A DNA stretch of 64,000 bases from an uncultured Bacteroidales bacterium (GTDB lineage: Bacteria > Bacteroidota > Bacteroidia > Bacteroidales > UBA932): NCBI GenBank assembly GCA_900316955.1, contig ONEX01000016.1, positions 1 to 64,000 on the forward strand, read 5' to 3'. Position numbers and translations under genes: made by a program. Every line of letters begins with the position of its first letter. Within the stretch, counting starts at the first letter, position 1. The notes below the pieces were generated by a model, which made no database searches, was not told the origin of the DNA, and saw only the letters and a program-made list of their open reading frames with translations. Of the stretch, positions 39,371 to 48,095 are shown in pieces.

Positions 39371-41251
39371 ATGCAGCCCGAGAACGCGTATATGTTCCCG
39401 ACCTCCGTGAAGGAGGTGCAGGCGCTGGGATGGGATTACATCGACGTAATCATGGTAACCGGCGACGCGTTCGTGGACCATCCGTCCTTCGGGACGGCCG
39501 TCATCGCCCGGTGGCTCCAGAAATGGGGCTACCGGGTTGCCGTCGTACCCCAGCCCAACTGGCGGGATGACCTCCGGGATTTCCGCAAGCTGGGGGCGCC
39601 GCGGCTCTATTTCGGGGTCAATTCCGGGGCGATGGACTCAATGGTGAACCACTACACCGCCTCCAAGCGCCTCCGGCATGACGACGCCTATACGCCGGAA
39701 GGCAAGGCGGGCGCCCGGCCCGACTACGCCGTCACGGTCTATACGAAGATCCTCAAGGAGCTCTATCCGGACGTCCCGGTCGTCATCGGCGGCATCGAGG
39801 CCTCCCTCCGCCGCCTCACGCACTACGACTACTGGAAAGACTGCCTGATGCCCTCCATCCTCGTCACCTCCGGCGCCGACTACCTCTGCTACGGCATGGG
39901 CGAACGCCCGATGCTCGCGCTGACGAAGGGGATCGAGAACAATTGGAGCCGTCACCAGATGCAGGCGATTCCGCAGATCGCTTTCTATACAAAAGGAAAG
40001 TTGCCGAAGGGGGTACACCCCCCTGAATCGTCGCTTCGCGACCCCTCCCATCCGAAGGATGGGCCCCTCCCTCTTATGCGGCCGAGGGTGGCCACAGATT
40101 CCGGTGGGTGTACCCCCTCCGGCATGTTGCTTCTTCATAGTTTCGAGGAGTGTCAGAAAGATAAGTTCAAGTTCGCGGAGAATTTCCATTGGATCGAGAC
40201 GCATGCGAACATGATGCATCCGGATACGATCATCGAGCCGGTGGGGGAGGGGTATGTGCAGATCAATCCGCCCTATCCGACAGCGACGACCGAGGAGATG
40301 GATTCGTTCTGGGACCTGCCGTTCACGAAGCTGCCGCATCCCAGGTATAAGGGGAAGCGGATTCCGGCCTACGATATGATCAAGTTCTCCGTGTGCACGC
40401 ACCGGGGGTGCTTCGGCGGGTGCAATTTCTGCACGATCGCCGCGCACCAGGGCAAGTTCATCTCCTCGCGCAGCGAGGCCTCCATCCTCAAGGAGGTGCG
40501 GGCGCTCAACAACCTGCCGGATTTCGCGGGGAACATCTCCGACGTGGGCGCGCCCACGGCGAACATGTACGGGATGCACGGGAAGAACCAGGACATCTGC
40601 GCGAAATGCAAGCGGCGGTCCTGCCTGTTCCCGGCGCGCTGCCCGAACCTGGACTGCGACCATACGCGGCTGCTGGACCTGTACCACCGTATCGACAGTA
40701 CCAAGGGCATCCGGCATTCCTATATCGGCAGCGGCATCCGGTATGACCTGTTCCTGACCGAGGACGGCTTTGTGGACGAGAGCTCGAAGCCGTACCTGAA
40801 GGAACTGGTCCTGGACCATACTTCGGGCCGGCTGAAAGTGGCGCCGGAGCATACCGAGGACCATGTGCTCCAGAAGATGGGCAAGCCTTCCTTCCGCCTG
40901 TTCGAGCGGCTGCGGAAGGAGTTCGACCGGGTGAACCGCGAAGCGGGGACCCATGTGGGCCTCGTACCGTATTTCATCTCGTCGCATCCAGGATGCACGC
41001 TCAAGGACATGGAGCGGCTGGCGAACCATCCGGCCCTGAAGGGCATCTGGATGGACCAGGTGCAGGATTTCACGCCGACGCCCATGACCACGTCCTCCGT
41101 GATGTTCTGGTCCGGATACGACCCCCGCGACCTGAAACCGGTGTTCACCGAGCGGGATATGGACCGGAAACGCGCGCAGAAATCTTTTTTCTTCAAGAAT
41201 TCGTCAAAAAAAAGTAGGGAGGGTATTGCCAAATCAAAAAAAGGGAATTAA
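39371..41251 (+). CDS. YgiQ-family radical SAM protein with in-frame repeat insertion
   Basis: A 626-residue protein. The N-terminal UPF0313 domain (about 1-200) starts MQPENAYMFPTSVKEVQALGWDYIDVIMVTGDAFVDHPSFG. The radical SAM cluster is C347-x3-C351-x2-C354 in CFGGCNFC. A cysteine-rich segment CAKCKRRSCLFPARCPNLDC and the C-terminal HTSGRLKVAPEHTEDHVL are typical. Between AFYTKGKLPK and LLHSFEECQKD the family has a short loop, but here about 37 extra residues (213-249) are encoded by a 109-bp terminal-inverted-repeat element (40009-40117). The frame is intact and the loop is away from the active site. The substrate of YgiQ is unknown. Confidence 0.92.
   Translation: MQPENAYMFPTSVKEVQALGWDYIDVIMVTGDAFVDHPSFGTAVIARWLQKWGYRVAVVPQPNWRDDLRDFRKLGAPRLYFGVNSGAMDSMVNHYTASKRLRHDDAYTPEGKAGARPDYAVTVYTKILKELYPDVPVVIGGIEASLRRLTHYDYWKDCLMPSILVTSGADYLCYGMGERPMLALTKGIENNWSRHQMQAIPQIAFYTKGKLPKGVHPPESSLRDPSHPKDGPLPLMRPRVATDSGGCTPSGMLLLHSFEECQKDKFKFAENFHWIETHANMMHPDTIIEPVGEGYVQINPPYPTATTEEMDSFWDLPFTKLPHPRYKGKRIPAYDMIKFSVCTHRGCFGGCNFCTIAAHQGKFISSRSEASILKEVRALNNLPDFAGNISDVGAPTANMYGMHGKNQDICAKCKRRSCLFPARCPNLDCDHTRLLDLYHRIDSTKGIRHSYIGSGIRYDLFLTEDGFVDESSKPYLKELVLDHTSGRLKVAPEHTEDHVLQKMGKPSFRLFERLRKEFDRVNREAGTHVGLVPYFISSHPGCTLKDMERLANHPALKGIWMDQVQDFTPTPMTTSSVMFWSGYDPRDLKPVFTERDMDRKRAQKSFFFKNSSKKSREGIAKSKKGN
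40009..40117. repeat. 109-bp inverted-repeat element inside the YgiQ gene
   Basis: Ends carry perfect 12-bp inverted repeats, GGGGGTACACCC (40009-40020) and GGGTGTACCCCC (40106-40117). Internally there are hairpins GTCGC-TTC-GCGAC and CCCATCC-GAA-GGATGGG. Composition (long C/G runs) differs from the flanking coding sequence. No transposase is encoded, so it would be a non-autonomous miniature element. Confidence 0.8.
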
Positions 41252-41284
41252 TATTGCAGCCGTAAACCTAAAACCCGACTACCG

Positions 41285-41653
41285 ATGGCAGACAACAAGA
41301 AAAGACACGTCGTAAGTTATGAGAAGATGCCCCTGAATCCGGAGCTTGCGGCCGCCTTTGCTGAAAAATATCCCCGTGGATTTTCCGACTACCTGACCGA
41401 CCTCGTGAAATACCCGAAGCCGGACGGCACTTCCTTCTACGCCGTGACCGTGGAAATCCCCGACGCCATCTACCTCGTGAAGATCAACGTCAAGACCGAC
41501 GACCTCGAAGACGTCGAGCGCTGGCTCGAGGGCGAGGAAGATGCCGAGAACGAGGCCGTGGCCGGCGGCAGCGCCGACGCCTCCGATGCGGCCGGCGAAA
41601 CCCTGCCCGACGACAACATCGCCCAGTACGGCAGCGGCTCCGACGACGAATAA
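41285..41653 (+). CDS. Small acidic protein of unknown function
   Basis: A 122-residue soluble protein. Residues about 1-80 form a conserved-looking domain (HVVSYEKMPLNPELAAAFAEKYPRGFSDYLTDLVKYPKPDGTSFYAVTVEI). The rest is a low-complexity acidic tail (EDAENEAVAGGSADASDAAGET). No motif that I recognise. It lies 33 bases after the YgiQ gene and 3 bases before the ClC channel gene, so it is likely co-transcribed with the latter. Confidence 0.75.
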   Translation: MADNKKRHVVSYEKMPLNPELAAAFAEKYPRGFSDYLTDLVKYPKPDGTSFYAVTVEIPDAIYLVKINVKTDDLEDVERWLEGEEDAENEAVAGGSADASDAAGETLPDDNIAQYGSGSDDE

Positions 41654-41656
41654 GCC

Positions 41657-43384
41657 TTGGAAAACAAGCTCGTAAAATACATTTGGGGCCCGTTGCGGGC
41701 CCTTTTGCATTCCCTGCCGGAACGGAGCCACATCCCGGTCCTTTCGGTGGTGACCGGCGTGCTGTGCGGCCTGGCGGCCGTCTTGCTGAAAGTGACCATC
41801 CGCGGCATCCATCACGGGCTCGACAACCTGGTGGGGGAAGCGAACTGGCTGTTCCTGCTCCTGCCCGGCGTGGGCATGCTCCTGAGTTTCCTCATCGTCC
41901 GCTACCTCGTCCGGGACAACATCGGCCACGGCGTGACGAAGGTGCTGCAGGCCGTGTCCAAGAACGAGTCCAAGATCAAGCGGCACAACATGTACTCGTC
42001 CCTGGTGACGAGCGCGCTCACGATCGGTTTCGGCGGCTCCGTGGGTGCCGAGGCCCCGATCGTCTATACCGGGGCCGCCATCGGCTCCAACCTGGGCCGC
42101 TACATGGGTCTTTCCTACCGGGGCATGACGCTCCTGCTGGGCTGCGGCGCGGCCGGCGCGGTGGCGGGCATCTTCAACGCCCCGCTCGCCGGCGTCCTGT
42201 TCACCCTGGAGATCCTCCTGTTCAACCTGTCCATGAGTTCGCTCCTGCCGCTGCTCCTTTCCTCGGTGTCGGCGACGATGGTGTCGTATCTCCTCCTCGG
42301 GCGCGATACGCAGTTCGCCTGCTCGCTGGTGGCCTTCTCGATGCGGAACATCCCGTTCTACATCATCCTGGGCGCATTCTGCGGGTTCTGCTCGCTGTAT
42401 TTCATCAAGATGACGATCTGGCTGGAGGACGGATTCGGCAAGATGAAGAACCCCTGGCTCCGCTGGGCCCTGTGCGCCCTGGGGCTGGGCCTCCTGATCT
42501 TCCTGTTCCCGCCGCTCTATGGCGAGGGATATGACGATGTCAGTCTTCTTCTGAACGGTCAGGCGGACGGCGCCGTGTGGTTCTTCGCCCTGATTCTTTT
42601 CCTGAAGGTGTTCGCGATGACGTTCACGAATGCCGGCGGCGGCGTGGGCGGTACCTTCGGCCCGACGCTTTTCGTCGGTGCCATCGCGGGCTACGTCCTG
42701 TCCTCGTCCCTCAATCTCTTCCTTCCCGGCCAGGTGCCGGTGCCCAACTTCGTGCTCGTGGGCATGGCCGGCCTGATGGCGGGCGTGATGCAGGCGCCGC
42801 TCACGGCCATCTTCCTGATTGCCGAAATATCCGGTGGATATGAGCTTCTGATGCCCCTGATCCTGACGTCGGCCATCGCCTACGGGACCACCCGCATCTT
42901 CGAGAAGTACTCCATCTACACCAAGCGCATCGCGCAGACGGGCGAGCTCCTCACCCACGATTCCGACCAGGCCGTCCTCACGCTCCTGAAGACGGAATCC
43001 CTTGTGGAGACGGATTTTACGCCCGTGCGCATCGACGACAACCTGGGCGCTCTCGTGGAGGCCGTTGCGGTGTCCAAGCGGAATGTTTTCCCGGTCGTGG
43101 ACGGCAAGAAACGTTTCCAGGGCTATGTGGACCTTTCCGACATCCGCCGGGACATGTTCCGGACGGACTTGTACGAGGTCGCCAAGGTGTACAACTACAT
43201 GCGCTCCGCGCCGGAATATGTCTATCCGGACGAGCCCATGGACAGCGTCATGCGCAAATTTGGAAAGACCGGCGCCTGGAACCTCCCGGTCGTGGACCGC
43301 GACCGCAAGTATATCGGCTTCCTGTCGCGCTCCAAGATCTTCAATGCCTACCGCGAGGAACTCCGGGATTTCTCCCAGGATTGA
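41657..43384 (+). CDS. ClC-family chloride channel/antiporter with CBS domains
   Basis: A 575-residue membrane protein. Translation appears to begin at TTG (41657), 3 bases after the previous stop; no ATG lies near the N-terminus. The ClC selectivity region is GSVGAEAPIVYTGAAIGSNLG (about 120-140), with FNAPLAGVLFTLEI (about 173-186) and GGGVGGTFGPTLFVGAIAG (about 329-347). The position after GxGxE is an Ala instead of the usual Gly/Pro context but the Glu gate candidate is present. Two CBS domains occupy about 455-575 (NVFPVVDGKKRFQGYVDLSDIR and WNLPVVDRDRKYIGFLSRSKI). It exchanges Cl- for protons or conducts Cl-. Confidence 0.92.
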   Translation: MENKLVKYIWGPLRALLHSLPERSHIPVLSVVTGVLCGLAAVLLKVTIRGIHHGLDNLVGEANWLFLLLPGVGMLLSFLIVRYLVRDNIGHGVTKVLQAVSKNESKIKRHNMYSSLVTSALTIGFGGSVGAEAPIVYTGAAIGSNLGRYMGLSYRGMTLLLGCGAAGAVAGIFNAPLAGVLFTLEILLFNLSMSSLLPLLLSSVSATMVSYLLLGRDTQFACSLVAFSMRNIPFYIILGAFCGFCSLYFIKMTIWLEDGFGKMKNPWLRWALCALGLGLLIFLFPPLYGEGYDDVSLLLNGQADGAVWFFALILFLKVFAMTFTNAGGGVGGTFGPTLFVGAIAGYVLSSSLNLFLPGQVPVPNFVLVGMAGLMAGVMQAPLTAIFLIAEISGGYELLMPLILTSAIAYGTTRIFEKYSIYTKRIAQTGELLTHDSDQAVLTLLKTESLVETDFTPVRIDDNLGALVEAVAVSKRNVFPVVDGKKRFQGYVDLSDIRRDMFRTDLYEVAKVYNYMRSAPEYVYPDEPMDSVMRKFGKTGAWNLPVVDRDRKYIGFLSRSKIFNAYREELRDFSQD

Positions 43385-43424
43385 GTTTTTTCCTGTCGGG
43401 CTGGACAAACTGCCTGAAAATCAC

Positions 43425-43432
43425 TATATTTG
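43425..43432 (+). promoter_or_regulatory. -7 box for the M28 peptidase gene
   Basis: TATATTTG, 40 bases upstream of the ATG at 43472. Confidence 0.6.
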
Positions 43433-43471
43433 TAAGAGTTAAACATGTGTAATTCTTACAGATCCATTCCT

Positions 43472-45025
43472 ATGAAGAGATTCCTGGTTTCCCTGTCGCT
43501 GCTGGCCCTGACGCTTGGCAGCCCCGTGACGTATGCGCAGGTCGCTGAATCGGCCGACTGGGCCACCCGCATCAAGGCGGAGGGCCTGGGCCGTTCCCAG
43601 GTCGAAGAGCTCGCCCAATTTATGACCGACTATGTCGGATCCCGGCTCACCGCCTCCCTCCAGAAGCGCCGTGCCGATTCGCTCATGCTCGTCAAGCTCA
43701 CGGAAATCGGGCTCTCCAACCCCCGTTCCGCCTATGCGACGGAGTTCACGCGCGGCGGCTGGGACGTCGTCAAGACGTATGCGGCCATGACAGCGCCCTA
43801 CTACTGCGCCTTCTCGGTGAACCCCCGGGCGTGGTCCGGCAGCACGGACGGCCTCGTCAAGGGCGAATGCGTCGTTTTTGATGTCCAGACTAAGGAAGAC
43901 CTTGCGAAATACCGCGGCAAGGTGGCCGGCAAGATCTTGCTCATCCCTTCCACCCGGACGGTCGAAATCAATTTCGAGCCGCTGGCGACCCGTTATGACG
44001 AGAAGGAGCTGGAGGCGCTGACCAAGGACGACCGGGCGCAGGCGCGCAGCGGCCGGTATGGCGGCCGGGCGACCTACGATTACCGGGCCATGATGGAACT
44101 CCGCCAGCTGATGACCGATTTCTACAAGACGGAGAAGCCGCTCTGCATCGTGAACGGAAGCGGAACCTTCAATGTCCCGAGCGGCTCCGGTGTCAGCTAC
44201 ACGGCGGGCGATCCCGAGCCCATTCCCGAACTCAATATGCCGCTCGAGGACCACGGCCGGATGATCCGCCTGATCAACCGGGGCCAGAAGGTCGAGATGG
44301 AACTGGAGCTGATCAACCGCTTCACCAACGACACTGAGGTCCATAACCTTTATGCGGAAATCCCCGGCACCGATCCCAAGCTGAAGGACGAGATCGTCCT
44401 TATCGGTGCCCACTACGATTCCTGGCACGGCGGCACCGGCGCGGCGGACAACGCTTCCGGCGGCATCGTGATGGTGGAGGCGATGCGCATCCTGAAGGAA
44501 CTGGGATTCAAGCCCAAACGGACCATCCGTCTCGCCCTCTGGGGAGGCGAGGAGCAGGGCCTCTACGGCTCTCGCGGCTACCTGGACAATTATCTGTACA
44601 AGGATGGCAAGAAACTGCCCGGCTTCGACAAGTTCGCCCTCTACCTGAACATGGACAACGGCTCCGGCCGCTTCCGCGGCATCTACCTGGAGCGGAACGA
44701 CGGCGCCTTCCCGTTCTTCGAGGCTTGGATGAAGCCCATTGAGTCCCTGGGCTTCCAGTACCTCTCGCCCCGGACCACCGGCAGCACGGACCATGTCACC
44801 TTCAACCGCCTGGGCCTGCCTTCTTACCAGTTCATCCAGGATGAACTCGAATACGGCCGGACTTACCACACCCTCATGGACACCTACGAGCGCCTCTCCC
44901 TGGGCGACCTGCGGCTGAACGCCACCATCGTCGCCTGGCTCGCGGCCTGCGCCGCAGACGATCCCGGCCGGATTCCGAACAATCCCGCGATCGACCTCAA
45001 CCGGCAGCAGCAGCGGGCTTACTAG
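43472..45025 (+). CDS. Exported M28-family metallopeptidase
   Basis: A 517-residue protein with signal peptide (about 1-22, cleaved near TYA-Q); I chose the ATG at 43472 (MKRFLVSLSLLAL). A PA-domain-like region (about 115-280) precedes the M28 catalytic domain (about 300-490). The two-zinc ligands are visible: HYDSWHGGTGAADNASGG (His, Asp), GGEEQGLYGSRGY (Glu, Glu), NMDNGSG (Asp) and TDHVTF (His). This family comprises aminopeptidases and carboxypeptidases. It is monocistronic as far as can be seen. Confidence 0.92.
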   Translation: MKRFLVSLSLLALTLGSPVTYAQVAESADWATRIKAEGLGRSQVEELAQFMTDYVGSRLTASLQKRRADSLMLVKLTEIGLSNPRSAYATEFTRGGWDVVKTYAAMTAPYYCAFSVNPRAWSGSTDGLVKGECVVFDVQTKEDLAKYRGKVAGKILLIPSTRTVEINFEPLATRYDEKELEALTKDDRAQARSGRYGGRATYDYRAMMELRQLMTDFYKTEKPLCIVNGSGTFNVPSGSGVSYTAGDPEPIPELNMPLEDHGRMIRLINRGQKVEMELELINRFTNDTEVHNLYAEIPGTDPKLKDEIVLIGAHYDSWHGGTGAADNASGGIVMVEAMRILKELGFKPKRTIRLALWGGEEQGLYGSRGYLDNYLYKDGKKLPGFDKFALYLNMDNGSGRFRGIYLERNDGAFPFFEAWMKPIESLGFQYLSPRTTGSTDHVTFNRLGLPSYQFIQDELEYGRTYHTLMDTYERLSLGDLRLNATIVAWLAACAADDPGRIPNNPAIDLNRQQQRAY

Positions 45026-45057
45026 CGCGCGGAACCTTTCTTTTCAATACGCATCGC

Positions 45058-45088
45058 TTGCGTTTTTTGGGTCGGTTTGTTAACTTTG
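45058..45088 (+). promoter_or_regulatory. Promoter of the EEP-GDPD gene
   Basis: TTG (45058-45060) and TAACTTTG (45081-45088), 20 bases apart, 27 bases upstream of the ATG at 45115. Confidence 0.65.
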
Positions 45089-45114
45089 TAGATTGACACT
45101 AAAACGTACACGCG

Positions 45115-46851
45115 ATGCGTAGACCTTTTTCTTTCTTGATGGCAGCCCTGCTGCCGCTGCTGGCGCTTTCCTGCCAGCCCGGGAATGTGACGGAACCGCT
45201 TCCCGTGATGTCTTTCAACGTCCGCTACGGGACGGCCAAGGACGGTGACCACGTGTGGGAGAACCGCAAGGACGCCGCCTGCGCCATGATCCTGGACCAG
45301 CGTCCCGCGGTGTTCGGCGTTCAGGAGGCCCTGGATTTCCAGTTGACGTATTTCGAGGAGCACTGCCCGGGTTACAAGTACGTGGGCGTGGGCCGCGAGG
45401 ACGGCATCCACGAAGGCGAGCATATGGCCGTGTTCTATGACACCGAGCGCATCGAGCTCCTGGAATGGGGCACCTACTGGCTATCCGAGACGCCGTTCCA
45501 GCCTTCCCTGGGCTGGGATGCCGCCTGCCGCCGGACGGCCACCTGGACCCTGCTGAAGGACAAGGTCGCGGGCCGCAACTTCTATTTCGTGAACACGCAC
45601 CTGGACCATGTGGGCAAGGAAGCCCGCCGCAAGGGGCTCCTGCTCCTGGTGGACCGCATCGCCGCGATGAATCCGGACGGCTATCCGATGGTCCTCACGG
45701 GGGATATGAACGTCTATCCGGACGACCCGTGCCTGGGCGAGCTCCGCACCCTGATGGAGGATGCCCGCCAGACGGCCTCGGAGACGGACAACGACTACAC
45801 CTGGCACGACTGGGGCAAGGTCTCCGGCAATCCGCCCATCGACTACGTCTTCTACGCCGGCTTTGCGGGCTGCGACAAGTTCGCCGTGGTGCGCCAGCCT
45901 TACCTGGGCGTGGACTATGTCTCCGACCACTTCCCGGTGACGGCCCTTCTCCGATACGGCCCCGAGCAGGAGGTGGCGAAGCGCGAGCCCGTCCCCGAAC
46001 AGCCCAAGTATGTTGTCGAGGTGGAAGCGCACCGCGGCGGCATGGGCCTGTATCCCGAGGAGACCCTGCCGGCGATGATCAATGCTGTGAACCTGGGCGT
46101 CAACACCCTGGAGATGGACCTTTGCGTGACGAAGGACAAGCAGGTCGTCCTTTCCCATGACAAGTACTTCCATCCCCGCTATTCCTCCCATCCGGACGGG
46201 ACGCCTGTCGTCAGCGGCGAGCCCAAGACCTGGCTCTGGCAGATGCCGTACAGCGAGGTGACGAAGTGGGATGTGGGCAACCGGTTCAATCCGGCGTGGC
46301 CCGAGAAGCGCTGCATGCCGCTCGTGAAGCCCCTGGCCGCCGACGTGATCGCCGCCGTGGAGGCCTACACGAAGGAGAACGGCCACTATGCGATGAACTA
46401 TGACATCGAGATCAAGAGCGATCCGAGCTATGACGGTTATGTCGAGGGCGAGAACTGGCCCGAGTATCACGAGTTTACGGATCTTTGCATGGCCGTCCTG
46501 GAGTCCCTGGACCTCGGGGACCGCCTGATGATCCAGTGCTTCGACGAGCGCGCGCTCAACTACATCAACGAGAAGTATCCCGGCCATACGCTGGCTTACC
46601 TGGTGGAGGACTACGAGAAGGATTTCGACGAGTTCATGGGCAAGCTGAACTTTACTCCGCAGTGGTTGAGCGCCCCGCATGCGAATGTGGATGCCGACCT
46701 CATCGCCAAGGCCCGCGCCCGCGGGATGAAGGTCAACACCTGGACGGTGGACGACCCGGACGAGATGCGCCGCCTCGTCGACCTCGGCGTGGACGCCATC
46801 ATCTCCAACTATCCCGACCGCCTGCTGAAGGTGGTGGGGGAATATAAATGA
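45115..46851 (+). CDS. Lipoprotein fusing an EEP phosphatase domain and a GDPD phosphodiesterase domain
   Basis: A 578-residue lipoprotein (lipobox LLALSC, Cys20). Residues about 28-285 are an endonuclease/exonuclease/phosphatase (EEP) domain: [17 protein letters not shown] (Glu), NTHLDHVG (His), [11 protein letters not shown] (Asp, Asn) and [10 protein letters not shown] (Asp-His pair). Residues about 300-575 are a glycerophosphodiester phosphodiesterase (GDPD) domain: [18 protein letters not shown] (His306), [19 protein letters not shown] (Glu, Asp, His) and [24 protein letters not shown]. Both sets of catalytic residues are present. A surface-exposed enzyme hydrolysing phosphodiesters and phosphomonoesters is expected. 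It is followed 7 bases later by RidA. Confidence 0.93.
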   Translation: MRRPFSFLMAALLPLLALSCQPGNVTEPLPVMSFNVRYGTAKDGDHVWENRKDAACAMILDQRPAVFGVQEALDFQLTYFEEHCPGYKYVGVGREDGIHEGEHMAVFYDTERIELLEWGTYWLSETPFQPSLGWDAACRRTATWTLLKDKVAGRNFYFVNTHLDHVGKEARRKGLLLLVDRIAAMNPDGYPMVLTGDMNVYPDDPCLGELRTLMEDARQTASETDNDYTWHDWGKVSGNPPIDYVFYAGFAGCDKFAVVRQPYLGVDYVSDHFPVTALLRYGPEQEVAKREPVPEQPKYVVEVEAHRGGMGLYPEETLPAMINAVNLGVNTLEMDLCVTKDKQVVLSHDKYFHPRYSSHPDGTPVVSGEPKTWLWQMPYSEVTKWDVGNRFNPAWPEKRCMPLVKPLAADVIAAVEAYTKENGHYAMNYDIEIKSDPSYDGYVEGENWPEYHEFTDLCMAVLESLDLGDRLMIQCFDERALNYINEKYPGHTLAYLVEDYEKDFDEFMGKLNFTPQWLSAPHANVDADLIAKARARGMKVNTWTVDDPDEMRRLVDLGVDAIISNYPDRLLKVVGEYK

Positions 46852-46858
46852 TTCGCCT

Positions 46859-47242
46859 ATGAAACCCATCAGCACTCTTGATGCGCCGGCGGCCATCGGG
46901 CCGTACAGCCAGGCCGTGGACAGCGGCGCCGGCCTTGTCTTCGTTTCGGGCCAGCTGCCCATCGACCCGGCCACCGGGGCCTTCCCGGAGGGAGGCGTCG
47001 CCGAGCAGGCGCGCCAGTCGCTCCTGAACGCGCAGGCCATCCTGCGCGCGGCCGGACTGGAGCTGGCCGATGTCGTGAAGACGACGGTCTTCCTGGCCGA
47101 TATGGGCGATTTCGCCGCGATGAACGCGGTGTATGCGACCTTCTTCGCCGAGCCGTTCCCGGCCCGGAGCGCCGTGGCCGTGAAAACGCTTCCCAAGGGC
47201 GCGCTCGTCGAGATCGAGTGCATCGCCACCCGCAACCGGTAG
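46859..47242 (+). CDS. ridA: RidA-family enamine/imine deaminase
   Basis: A 127-residue protein with the YjgF/YER057c/UK114 fold. Motifs: APAAIGPYSQAV (about 9-20), VFVSGQLPIDPATG (about 28-41), the conserved Arg in FPARSAVAVKTLPKGALVEIE (about 100-120). The ATG at 46859 is 7 bases after the EEP-GDPD stop. RidA hydrolyses reactive 2-aminoacrylate from PLP enzymes; its presence in this operon is probably coincidental. Confidence 0.93.
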   Translation: MKPISTLDAPAAIGPYSQAVDSGAGLVFVSGQLPIDPATGAFPEGGVAEQARQSLLNAQAILRAAGLELADVVKTTVFLADMGDFAAMNAVYATFFAEPFPARSAVAVKTLPKGALVEIECIATRNR

Positions 47243-47245
47243 GGA

Positions 47246-48076
47246 ATGAGCAAAGCCAAATGGATCGGCGGGTTCCTGGGCTGGGTGGCCTGGGGACCCA
47301 TCGGCGCCTTGATCGGGTATTTGCTCGGCAAGGCGGTGGACACATATATCGACGGGTCGCATCAGCTGCCCGGCGGCGACGGCTGGGAACAGCGGCAGTC
47401 GGGGCAGGGGAGTTACCGCCAACAGACCGGCCGGGGCCCGTACACGCAGGGCCAGTCGACCCAGTCCCGCCAGGGCCGCTACACGGCCGACGAGCAGCGG
47501 AACAGCTTCTTCGTGAGCCTGCTCGTCCTGTCCTCGGCGGTCATCAAGGCCGATGGTAGGACGCATCCGGCGGAGCTGCGGACCGTCCGGGAATTCATCC
47601 GGACGAACTTCGGCGAGCAGGCCGCGGCGCAGGCGGAGCAGATCCTCCAGCGCCTGGACAGGGAGCAGGTGAACATCTACTCGGTGGGCAGTCAGATCGC
47701 CGCGAACATGAATTACTCGCAGCGGCTGCAGCTTTTCCAGTACCTGGTGTCCATCGCCACATCCGACGGGGATTTCAGCACGTCCGAGAAGAGCGTCCTG
47801 GAGGCCATCGCCTCGGCCATCCGGCTCACGTCCACCGATGCGGCCTCCATCATCGCCATGTACTTCAAGGAGGCCGATTCCGCCTATACGGTGCTGGAAA
47901 TCTCCCCTTCGGCGACGGATGACGAGGTCCGTTCCGCCTATCGGCGCATGGCCATGAAATACCATCCCGACCGGGTGGCCACCCTCGGTCCCGAAGTCCA
48001 GAAGGCGGCCGAAGAGAAGTTCAAGAAGATACAAGAAGCCTACGCGACGATCAAGAAGCAGCGGGGCATCCAATAA
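47246..48076 (+). CDS. TerB-DnaJ domain protein (DjlA-like)
   Basis: A 276-residue protein. A hydrophobic, glycine-rich N-terminal helix (about 6-28, [23 protein letters not shown]) anchors it to the membrane. A Gln/Gly-rich linker (about 40-80) leads to a TerB domain (about 85-200, [18 protein letters not shown] and [21 protein letters not shown]). A C-terminal J domain (about 210-276) has the HPD tripeptide in [14 protein letters not shown]. This order matches DjlA-type co-chaperones that stimulate DnaK ATPase. It follows ridA by 3 bases. Confidence 0.9.
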   Translation: MSKAKWIGGFLGWVAWGPIGALIGYLLGKAVDTYIDGSHQLPGGDGWEQRQSGQGSYRQQTGRGPYTQGQSTQSRQGRYTADEQRNSFFVSLLVLSSAVIKADGRTHPAELRTVREFIRTNFGEQAAAQAEQILQRLDREQVNIYSVGSQIAANMNYSQRLQLFQYLVSIATSDGDFSTSEKSVLEAIASAIRLTSTDAASIIAMYFKEADSAYTVLEISPSATDDEVRSAYRRMAMKYHPDRVATLGPEVQKAAEEKFKKIQEAYATIKKQRGIQ

Positions 48077-48095
48077 ATTCGCCGACAACCTGACT

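Noticed and set aside
40009-40117. Possible frameshift or pseudogene in YgiQ
   Set aside because: The frame is open on both sides and all family motifs resume after the insertion, so I describe it as an in-frame insertion.
41657-41659. ClC gene truncated at its 5' end because no ATG is near the N-terminus
   Set aside because: A TTG codon with appropriate spacing after the upstream stop gives a full-length family member.
41279-43408. A 709-codon minus-strand open frame opposite the ClC channel gene
   Set aside because: The plus strand encodes a full ClC-CBS protein; the antisense translation is unlike any known protein.
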